This document shows, in pieces, positions 27,501-38,430 of a stretch of 64,000 bases of DNA; the stretch's first letter is position 1; each line of letters starts with the position of its first letter. The notes beneath the pieces are model-generated. The model saw nothing but the letters and a program-made list of their open reading frames with translations. It was not told the DNA's origin and made no database searches. This stretch comes from Sipunculus nudus (lineage: Eukaryota > Annelida > Sipuncula > Golfingiida > Sipunculidae). The DNA lies in contig CM049310.1 of NCBI GenBank assembly GCA_026874595.1, positions 21,306,058-21,370,057 on the forward strand, given 5' to 3'. The position numbers and the translations under genes were made by a program.

Positions 27501-30500
27501 TCGGAGTGGAAACAGCATTACAATTAAGGAGATACAGTAAAAACAAAAACAATTACTGCATAACACTTGGTGGGTTGGGTTTGCGGGGGGGAGGGGGGGG
27601 GGGTGATAGGGGTGGTGATATGAGAATAACTGTACACCTGTTACAGCAGGGGATCTCCCCCAATGACTGTAACAAATCAGAAACCCTGGCATAGCTGACT
27701 TCCAGTGACCTGGAGTGGGACCCTGCATCTGTAATCAAAGCAAATGACTACAGAAAAAACAAGGGACCTATGGGTCACTGTGCTCAGCTGACGTTAACCT
27801 TGAAGGTAAAAATCTAAAATAATATCAAATGGAGATAAAGTGTAAGAGGAAGAGGTAATAAAGGCCATGGTTGGTTTATATGATTGATTTGTATTGATGA
27901 GCAAGAAATTGTTGCAAAAAATATTTTGTGACCTGACCATGTGTTTCCTAATGTTGAAACTAAAGCATGTGAGCAGTTTGTGAACAAATGATCTGTACTA
28001 TTACCATGATCATTAGTTGGTTTTTCGATTAACTGTTGACATTTCAGTCATTTACACATTTGTTCAATGGAATCTATTTTTTTGTATAATATATATTATT
28101 AAATATATATGTATTTTTTTATGAAATGTATACATTTGAAATATAGCTAATTAACAACATAAAACAGGGCAAACAAAGCCTGATCTCAAATTCTGCTGAG
28201 GCAGGAAAATAATGAACAAATGTTTGTATTAAATCCTCATTTTTTTATCACATCAATTATTTTCTAATTTAAGTTTATATTTCTATACATTTCCAATTTA
28301 ACATATATATCTGAATATAAAAGTTGATTCATAATTCTCAATTGCATCATCATAAATCTCAATCTTGCCAGATAACACCACATCATGCATACAAATGTTT
28401 ATTTATTTTTTACCACAAAAATAAATCTTTTAAATCTGCAAAACAATAAATATCTAAAAATAATACTTGATTTAGATTTCACAATTTTTAATTATGTCTT
28501 TATTTATCCATAATGTGCTTCATATTTTATAATAATTTAAGCATACTGATGGGTTCAATAATATTTGTTAAAATCATTTAAAAGAAAATTGATTTCTTTA
28601 AAAATGCTACATTACACAACATTGCATCTTCTGGATTACACCTTGAATTATTTTTTCAAGGAAAGTTTTTGCATATCGGAGTGGAAACAGCATTACAATT
28701 AAGGAGATACAGTGAAAACAATAACAATTACTGCATAACACTTGGTGGGTTGGGTTTGCGGGGGGGGGGGGGGGGGGGGGGGGGAGGGGGGGGGGTTGAT
28801 TTGGGGGATGGTGATATGAGAATAACTGTACACCTGGTACAGCAGGGGATCTCCCCAAGTGACTGTAACAAATCAGAAACCCTGGCATAGCTGACTTCCA
28901 GTGACCTGGAGTGGGACCCTGCATCTGTAATCAAAGCAAGTGACTACAGAAAAAAAATCAATAACTAGCTTAATTTTCAAGCTTTTATTTTCAAATTTCA
29001 GATTTAGACAAACTAAATATTTATGTTTACATGCTGTGAAAATTAAATCAATGGTGCTTACAGGAAAAAAACGTGCCATGGTCAAAGTTGGGCAAAATTT
29101 AAGGTGCTGATTTTTTTTTTATGCTAATAACTTAAAAAATTTACAAAATTCAGATCTAATTTTGGGTAAACAATTGAATCTTAATTAAACATAGTTATAT
29201 ACTTGAGAAAATAGACTCTAGTTTCAAAATTTTTCATGTTAAGTGAGTTATTATTTTTCCTGATTTTTTACAAAGTCCATTATGTCTGGGCCCATAACTT
29301 AAAGAATTTATACTTTACAGACTTAATTTCTGGCATGTACATAGGAACTATATAGAGGAATATTTATGGTAAATATGAAGAAAACCAGATGAGTGGTTTT
29401 GATATTAGGCAGTCCTGAAGTGTGAAAATAGGATTTTAATAAAAAATTGAGGTTTTTCCTTGATTTCTCAAAGGAATGAAGTCGCAAAGACCCAGTTTTC
29501 GGCTTGGAAGGAGATCTTGGGGACATCTAACATTATGCTGAATTTTGGATTCCTAGGTTTTACGGTTTCAAAACGTGCCACATCTACGGACGGACGGACG
29601 GACAGACGGACGGACGACGGACAATGGACCACGACTATAGCTCAGATGACTTATAGTCAGCTGAGCTAAAAATCAATAACTAGCTTAATTTTCAAGCTTT
29701 TATTTTCAAATTTCAGATTTAGACAAACTAAATATTTATGTTTACATGCTGTGAAAATTAAATCAATGGTGCTTACAGGAAAAAAACGTGCCATGGTCAA
29801 AGTTTGGCAAAATTTAAGGTACTGATTTTTTTTTATGCTAATAACTTAAAAAATTTACAAAATTCAGATCTAATTTTGGGTAAACAATTGAATCTTAATT
29901 AAACATAGTTATATACTTGAGAAAATAGACTCTAGTTTCAAAATTTTTCATTTTAAGTGAGTTATTATTTTTCCTGATTTTTTACAAAGTCCATTATGTT
30001 TGGGCCCATAACTTAAAGAATTTATACTTTTCAGACTTAATTTCTGGCATGTACATAGGAACTATATAGAGGAATATTTATGGTAAATATGAGGAAAAAC
30101 AGATGAGTGGTTTTGATATTAGGCAGTCCTGAAGTGTGAAAATAGGATTTTATTAAAAAATTGAGGTTTTTCTTTAATTTCTCAAAGGAACGAAGTCGCA
30201 AAGACCCAGTTTTCGGCTTGGTAGGAGATCTTGGGGACATCTAACATTATGCTGAATTTTGGATTCCTAGGTCTTACTGTTTCAAAACGTGCCACATCTA
30301 CGGACGGACAGACGGACGGACGATGGACCACGACTATAGCTCAGATGACTTATAGTCAGCTGAGCTAAAAATAGGTCAAGGTCACCCATCCTTGAACTTG
30401 ACTTAGATTTTGTCGATATACATCTTTACCAAGGAAATAAAATTCTGACGGTGAATCCTTTTCAAGATATCCCGCTCACAAGGTAAATGTTAACGGACGC

Positions 30501-30564
30501 CGGACGGACGGACGGACAGCTTGGGTGACGACAATAGCCCATCAGCCTAAGGGCTGAGGGCTAA
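24572..30564 (+). mobile_element. F6 element, split by a composite F1
   Basis: Starts ACTAGAATATCAGCAG, with AGCCCTCAGCC at about 24599, and ends in a hairpin reading TAGCCCATCAGCCTAAGGGC then TGAGGGCTAA, whose right arm is the reverse complement of the 5' motif. Core repeats (about 24790 and 25090) contain TAGGTCAAGGTCAC; a (GGAC)n run lies near 30500. Without the F1 inside (25408-30368) it would be about 1.03 kb. It lies in the 17-kb Sulf intron. Confidence 0.85.
25408..30368 (+). mobile_element. Composite F1 element: three 5' modules, two 3' modules
   Basis: Three successive F1 5' ends (25408, 26583, 27760) define tandem modules of 1175 and 1177 bp plus a third partial one; two successive 3' ends (29669, 30368) define a ~700-bp 3' module present twice. 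The whole unit sits between GTAGAA and AAATAGGTC of F6, which join to match the intact paralogous core near 25103, so the composite behaves as one insertion. It carries poly-G tracts near 26408, 27585 and 28759. Confidence 0.9.
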
Positions 30565-31305
30565 AAAACTATTTCTTGGATGATAAATATTGGATTTTCA
30601 CTCAAGTGAATTCTTGAAACATAAATTTAAAAAGAAAATTATACAGCAGGCACCAACATGAAAGGACAAAAAAAATGCACCACATTTTAATTCGTTTAAC
30701 TTAACCACTGGTTGGTACAGGAAGCATTTGCTGTTCACAGACAGGTGTTGGCAAAGGCCCAAAAATATTTCAACCAATGAAAGTGAGGAATTCTAAGTGT
30801 TACCCAAGTTTACTCTTTTTGGCTGTTTATGACATGACTTAATAGCTGAAGCACTTTTGCTGCTACCTTGTTGCTATTGTTGATACTGGGCAAAATCAGT
30901 TTGGATGATAGTTGGGTCGAAAAATCACCAAAAGATGGTTGTTGTCTTTTATAATGCACTGTAAAGACTGTGTGACCTATGTTACCACTAGATAAGGAAT
31001 TTCTGTGCTACAAAGCATAAAATATCAACTGTCATACTGGTAATCATTTTGTAAAAGCTCCTCCATGGCATGTTTTGGAAAAATCTTACTTGACACACTG
31101 CACACAGCAGCAAAACCAATCTAGTTTTCATCTGAAGACTCTGCTAAAGCTAAATGTACAGTAAAATGACCGAAACTTAATGCAGCTCACTGAGCATTTA
31201 GCATACGAAGATGAATCTGAATACCCAGAACCAACATGCTTTCAGACCATTCTGCTATCATTATTGTACAACAAAAGATGAAACTTAAGATACGGAAAAA
31301 ATTAA
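30565..31305. other. Intron spacer, no recognised feature
   Basis: Single-copy-looking AT-rich DNA in the Sulf intron between F6 and the next F1-like element. Confidence 0.5.
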
Positions 31306-33214
31306 CAAGTGACCCATGGGTCATGATGCTCAGCTGACTGGGAAGAGATTCGCAAAAGGAAATTTTATCATCTGAAAAGCAGTATATACCCATTCAACTG
31401 AAGCATCAAACAGATTAACCAACAGGCCAAGATTGTGTCTGCATTTATATATATTTCAAAAATAGAGAAAAAATGTGTAACCTTAAAAAAAAATACAGGT
31501 GGCTCCACCAGTCTGCAGAAACTAATTAAAACACTTAATGGTCAATATACATGCAAAGAATCACGGTGATCTCTGCATTAGTTGTTCAGATACTTCAGCT
31601 TTTGTATCAAATTTTCCATTATTCTGAGGGATACTTCGGAGTCCTATAGCTTGAAGGATATGGGAAACAGAGACCTAATTTCAGGTTTCCACAGATACTT
31701 TTCATAGACCTCCTTGCATGACAAGAATGAAGATTCTACGTCCAGTTGTTACTATTTGTACCCTGTTGACAAATAACCACATCTTAAAAGGTCTCAAAAA
31801 TAGAGAAAAAAATTCATAAAAATTTGAAAAAAATAGAGGTGGCGCACCCAGTCTGCAGAAACTAATGAAACATCTCATGATCAATATGTATGTGAAAAAT
31901 CATGACCATCAGTGTTGTAGTTATTGAGATACTGCAGTTTTTGTATCAAATTTTTCATTATTCTGGGGCGTATTTTGGAGCCATACAGCTTAAAGGATAT
32001 GGGTAACTGAGACCTAATTTCAGGTTTCCAAGGAGACTTTTCATGGGTCTCCCTGTGTGTGAAGAATGAAGATTCTAGGTCCAGTTGTTATGATTTGTGC
32101 CATGTTAACAGATGTTCATATCTTTAAAGGTCTCAAAAATAGAGAAAAAAATTCGTAAAAAAAAACTAAACAAATACAGGTGGTGCCAGCAGTCTGCAGA
32201 AACTGATGAAACCCTTTATGATCAATATCCATGCAAACAATTATGGTGATCTCTGCATTATTTGTTCAGATACTTCAGCTTTTGTATCAAATTTTCCATT
32301 ATTCTGAGCTGTACTTTGGTGTGCCATAGCTCAAAGGATATGGGTAACAGAGACCTAATTTCAGGTTTTCATGGAGACTTTTCATAGGTCTCTCACTGTA
32401 TAAAGAATGAAGATTCTAGGTCCAGTCTTTACAATTTGTGCCCTGTTAACAGATGTTCACATTTTTAAAGGTCTAAAAAATAGAGAAAACAATTCATAAA
32501 GAACTGAAAATCCAGGTGGCGCCACCAGTCTGCAGAAACTGATGAAACATCTCATGATCGATATGTATGCCATGAATCATGACCATCAGTGATGTAGTAA
32601 ATGAGATATTGAAGTTTTTGTATGAAATTTTAGACGATTCTGGGGGGTACTTTGGGGCTCCTATATAGCTCTAAGGATATGGGTAACAGAGACCTAATTT
32701 CTGGTTTCCATGGAGACTTTTCATAGGTCTCTCAGTGTGTAAAGAATGAAGATTCTAGGTCAAGTCTTTACGATTTGTGCCTTGTTAACAGATGAACACA
32801 TTTTTAAAGGTCTCAAAAATAGAGAAAAAAATTCGTAAAAAATAAAAAAATACAGGTGGCACCAGTCTGCAGGAACTAATGGAACATCTCATGATTAATA
32901 TGTATGCCAAAAATCATGACCATCAGTGATGTAGTTAATGAGATATTGAATTTTTGGTATGAAATTTTTTACTATTCGGGGGGGGGGGGGGGGTACTTTG
33001 GGGCCCCATAGCTCGAAGGATATGGGTAACAGAGACCTCATTTCTGGTTTCCAAGGAGATTTTTCATTGACCTCTCAGAATTTCAAGTAACAAGTTTCTA
33101 GGTCCAGCGGTTACGATTTGTGCCAGGTTAACGGACGGACCGACAGACAGACAGACGGACAACGGAGAAAGGGTGATCGCTATAGCTCAGATCACTTACA
33201 GTCAGCTAAGCTAA
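31306..33214 (+). mobile_element. F1-like element with ~340-bp tandem core
   Basis: 5' end CAAGTGACCCATGGGTCATG with GCTCAGCTGACTG inside; 3' end GTCAGCTAAGCTAA after a (GGAC/GACA)n run. Between them are five core repeats about 340 bp apart, each with an AGGTGGCGCCACC-type motif followed by AGTCTGCAGAAACT (near 31497, 31834, 32177, 32513, 32854). A poly-G run is at about 32978. F3 starts two bases later. Confidence 0.88.
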
Positions 33215-34231
33215 AAACTAGATATTTCTTGGCACCACAGGTGCCATAGTATCCCCAGACAATAACCCCCTCCCCCCTTTTTTAGAATAGGCCCCCCATC
33301 TTCAGCAACAATTAATATCAGACCACTCTCATAGAAAAGGTCACTCTCATAGAAAAGGTCAATCACCCCAATTTCAATATACATCATCCTATAACCCATG
33401 TCTATGTATATGCATAATACGAAAGAAATCTGTCCATAAGTTTTTGACTTATAATGCTCACAGTACTGTGAAGTAGCAATGATGGGGTATTAAATGGCAC
33501 ATAAACAAGTAAAATAATAACAGGTGGCGCTACCAGTTTCCGGTACATGACAACACTATCCAAGATCTTCAGTCAAGTTGATTTTTGGACCAATCCATGC
33601 ATCCCTTATCGAGATATTTATGATTTTGTGTGATTTTCACCAAATATGGCAATATTCAAAGTCAAGGCCACTCTCACAGTAAAGGTCATGACCCCATTTT
33701 ATATATACATCATCCCATAACCAATGTCTAAAGTGGCAATGATGGGGGTATGAAACGGCAAGAAAACAAGTAAAAGAATAACATGTGGCACCACCAGTTT
33801 CTGGTACATGACAATACTATCCAAGATCTTTGGTCAAGTGGATTTTGGACCCATCCATGCAACCCTTATTGAGATATTAATGATTTTGTGTGATTTTCAC
33901 CAAATATGGCAATATTCAAGGTCAAGGCCACTCTCACAGGAAAGGTCATGACCCCAATTTATATATACATCATCCCATACCCCAATTTATATATACATCA
34001 TCCCATATCCCATGTCTATGTATATGCATAATATGAAAGAAATCTGGCCATTAGTTTTTGACTTATAATGCTCACAGTACTGTTAAGTGGCAATGATGGG
34101 GGTATTAAACGGCACAAAAACAAGTAAAAGATTAACATGTGGCACCACCAGTTTTTTGTACATGAAAATACTATCCAAGATCTTTGGTCAAGTTGATTTT
34201 TGGACCTATCCATGCATCCCTTATTGAGATA

Positions 34232-35575
34232 CAGTAGAGCGTCGTTTATTCAAAAGACTCGGGGCACAAGCTTATTGTTCGGATGAACGATTTCACATGA
34301 AATTGCTCTAGGAATCACCGTGATTAGGCTTACCGCCGAGTTCGGGACATTGCCAGGTAATGTACTGACCGGCCAAAATTGATTAAGATAGCCCCTGATA
34401 AACGGTGACCATATATTATAACATTTTCGATCGATTTAATATATTTATCATATAGAACACGTTATTATATAATAATATAATTATTGGTGATCAGCCCTGC
34501 GCTTGAAACATTGGGTATCATACCTACTTTATGTCACGCGTGGCTGCCATGATAACTTGAATGACCTGCCATGACCTCAAAAGTGCTACCATCTCTCGGC
34601 AGATAGATTAACTACGTGAACCTTTATATTTGTACTGTATTTTATTGAAATGACAAGCGAGAGGATCGGTTGAATGTACAATTAACCAAGTTTGTGTGCA
34701 CAGTTTTATTTCAAAGTAATCAAACAAAACGTAAAAGTCACTGATCGTAGAGCTTTCGACGTTGAGTTCTCTGGCGAGATCAGTTGGTTTGGTACACGTG
34801 TCAAGTCTTGTAGGGATTGACAGCTTGTCATCAACTGACAGGACATGGCGCTTACGCGACTCCATTGACGAGTAAGAGTTAACAGTATGTAAAATCCGTG
34901 TGGAGAATAAGCAGGATGAGCAGTAAATCGTGTTGACATTGACTATTACAATGGCTTAATCAGCTTCATAGCATAGTTTATTTAAAACTCAGACTTCCCC
35001 TCCTGCAGTCCTAAGCAACATTTCTAGCTAATCAAAATTCCCATAAATTGGGCAGAAATAATCTGGCAAATAAACTATGCGAGTAAATAACGGAGGCGCA
35101 CATAAACTCAACTTATGCTAACCGCTGAACAAAAGGCCTTGGCGACTACCGGAACAGAGATCAAAGCTATCCTTTAAAGCCTCCCTGACCGGGGGCCGAG
35201 GACTACAAGGATCGGCAAGGCTGAGTATATCACACCTACAACCTGCGGCCGGCTACTTAGTTATGGTCTGTTGTAATATTTTGTTTGTACAGGTTAATTA
35301 CCAAGGCCTGGGCATTCTGCGAGGACAACCCCAGCCGTTGTGGAGGTGTCTTTACACCTACTGCCTACGCTCTGGTGCACTAATCAGTCGGCAATATGTA
35401 TCACCGCTGATGTGGCTACTTTTGTTTTGAATAGGACAATCTTTTATATCATTTTTCAAGATTTTTTGTCATTGTTCAGATTTCGAATAATTGGTCAAAA
35501 TTTCGGTTCTCCGTTTTTTATTTCGGATGAACAATTTTTCAGATAAATGGTGTTCGGATATTCGACGTTCTATTG
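34232..35575 (-). mobile_element. Tigger/pogo-like DNA transposon remnant
   Basis: Imperfect terminal inverted repeats: CAGTAGAGCGTCGTTTATTC on the left and CAATAGAACGTCGAATATCC on the reverse of the right end, flanked by TA on both sides (34230-34231, 35576-35577). This is the structure of the pogo/Tigger branch of Tc1-mariner. It interrupts an F3 core repeat (GAGATA...ATGATTTTGTGTG). At 1.34 kb it is too short for a full transposase gene plus ends. Confidence 0.85.
34608..34865 (-). pseudogene. Tigger-type transposase N-terminal fragment
   Basis: The frame opens MESRKRHVLSVDDKLSIPTR, then LDTCTKPTDLARELNVESST and ISD, which matches the CENP-B/Tigger N-terminal helix-turn-helix (KR..LS...KL.II..L..G.....LAREL.V..STISD). 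After about residue 43 the similarity stops, and no DDE catalytic domain is present. It is a broken gene, presumably inactive, within the terminal inverted repeats at 34232-35575. Confidence 0.75.
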
Positions 35576-38430
35576 TATATATGATTTTGTGTGATTTTCG
35601 CCATATATGGCAATATTCAAGGTCAAGGCCACTCTCATAGGAAAGGTCATGACCCCAAATTAAATAAACATCATCCTATAACCCATGTCTATGTACATGC
35701 ATAATATGAAAGAAATCTGTCTATTAATTTTTGACTTATAATGCTCACAGTCCTGTTTATTGGCAATGATGGGGGTATTAAATGGCACAAAAACAAGTAA
35801 AATTATAACAGGTGGCGCCACCAGTTTCCGGTACATGACAATACTATCCAAGATCTTTGGTCAAGTTGATTTTTGGACCTATCCATGCATCCCTTATTGA
35901 GATATTAATGATTTTGTGTGATTTTCGCCATATATGGCAATATTCAAGGTCAAGGCCACTCTCATAGGAAAGGTCATGACCCCAATTTAATTAAACATCA
36001 TCCTATAACCCATGTCTATGTATATGCATAATATGAAAGAAATCTGTCTATTAATTTTTGACTTATAATGCTCACAGTACTGTTAAGTGGCAATGATGGG
36101 GGTATTAAATGGCACAAAAACAAGTAAAAGAATAACAGGTGGCACCACCTGTTTCCCGTACATGACAACACTATCCAAGATCTTTGTTCAAGTTGATTAT
36201 TGGACCAATCAATGCATCCCTTATTGAGAAATTAATGATTTTGTGTGATTTTCACCATATATGGCAATATTCAAGGTCAAGGCCACTCATTGGAAAGGTC
36301 ATGACCCCTATTCAAATAAAAATTATCCTATAACCCATATCCATGTATATGCATAATATGAAAGAAATGTGTCCATTAGTTTTTGACTAATAATGCTCAC
36401 AGTTCTGATAAATGGCAATGATGGGGTATTAAACGGCACAAAACAAGTAAAAGAATAACAGGTGGCGCCACCTGTTTCCGGTACATGACAATACTTTCCA
36501 AGATCTTCGAACATGTTGATTTTTAGACCAATGCATGCATCCCTTATTGAGATATTAATGATTTTGTGTAATTTTCACCATATATGGCAATATTCAAGGT
36601 CAAGGCCACTCTAATAGGAAAGGTCATGACCCCAATTTATATATACATCATCCCATAACCCATGTCTATGTATATGCATAATATGAAAGAAATCTGTCCA
36701 TTAGTTTTTGACTTATAATGCTCACAGGTTATAAATGTACTGTTAAGTGGCAATGATGGGGTATTAAACGGCACGAAAACAAGTAAAAGAATAACAGGTG
36801 GCGCCACCTGTTTCCGGTACATGACATAACTATTCAAGATCTTGGGTCAAGTTGATTTTTGGACCAATGCATGCATCCCTTATTGAGAAATTAATGATTT
36901 TGTGTGATTTTCACCATATATGGCAATATTCAAGGTCAAGGCCACTCATTGGAAAGGTCATGACCCCTATTCAAATAAACATTATCCTATAACCCATATC
37001 CATGTATATGCATAATATGAAAGAAATTTGACCATTAGTTTTTGACTTATAATGCTCACAGTACTGATAAATGGCAATGATGGGGTATTAAATGGCACAA
37101 AACAAGTAAAAGAATAACAGGTGGCGCCACCTGTTTCCAGTACATGACATTACTTTCCAAGATCTTCGAACATGTTGATTTTGGACCAATGCATGCATCC
37201 CTTATTGAGATATTAATGATTTTGTGTAATTTTCACCATATATGGCAATATTCAAGGTCAAGGCCACTCTAATAGGAAAGGTCATGACCCCAATTTATAT
37301 ATACATCATCCCATAACCCATGTCTATGTATATGCATAATATGAAAGAAATCTGTCCATTAGTTTTTGACTTATAATGCTCACAGGTTATAAATGAACTG
37401 TTAAGTGGCAATGATGGGGTATTAAACGGCACGAAAACAAGTAAAAGAATAACAGGTGGCGCCACCTGTTTCCGGTACATGACATTACTATCCAAGATCT
37501 TCGGTCAAGTTGATTTTTGGACCAATGCATGCATCCCTTATTGAGAAATTAATGATTTTGTGTGATTTTCACCATATATGGCAATATTCAAGGTCAAGGC
37601 CACTCTCATAGGAAAGGTCATGACCCCAATTTAAATAAACATCATCCCATAACCCATATCTATGTATTTGCATAATATGAAAGAAATCTGTTCCTTAGTT
37701 TTTGACTTATAATGCTCACAGTACTGTCAAGTAGCAATTTTGGGGATATTAAACGGCATGAAAACAAGTAAAGAATAATAGGTGGCGCCACCAGTTTCTG
37801 GAACATGACAACCCTATCCATGATCTTCGATCAACTTGATTTTGGGATCAATCCATGCAAGTTTTCTTGAGATATTTAAGAATTTGTGTGATTTTCCCCA
37901 AAATTGAACCTATTCAAGGTCAAGGTCACTCTCCTAGTTGAGGTCATGACCTCATTTTAAATAGGCATCGTCCTCTCACCCATATCTATACATATACCAA
38001 GTTTGGTAAAGATCCGTGAAATATTTTTTGAGTTATTGTGTCCAAAAGAAATCTCTGAGGCGGCGGCGGCGCGACCGTGCCTAAACCATAGTATCTCCAG
38101 ACTATGTCTGGCGATACAATAACAGGTGGCGCTACCAGTTTCCAGTACATGACAAAACTATCCTAGATCTTCGGTCAAGTTGATTTTTGGACCAATCCAT
38201 GCATCCCTTAATGAGATATTAATGATTTTGTGTGATTTTCACCATGTATGGCAATATTTAAGGTCAAGCCACTCTTGCAGGAAAGGTCATGACCCCAATT
38301 TAAATAAACATCATCCCATAACCCTTATCTATCTATATGCATAATATAAAAGAAATCTGTCCATTAGTTTTTGACTTATAATGCTAACAGTACTGTCACG
38401 TGGCAATTTTGGGGGCATTAAAAGACACAA

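Noticed and set aside
26256-28924. Three near-identical minus-strand frames of 98-105 codons (26552-26256, 27728-27432, 28924-28607)
   Set aside because: They repeat only because the ~1.18-kb F1 module is tandemly repeated. They contain poly-Pro from the G tract, with no codon-level conservation signal between more distant F1 copies.
33211-37495. Repeated small frames (containing VPFNTPSLPLN) in F3 cores
   Set aside because: They arise from tandem core repeats and are interrupted or shifted in adjacent units. No start context or coding constraint is seen.
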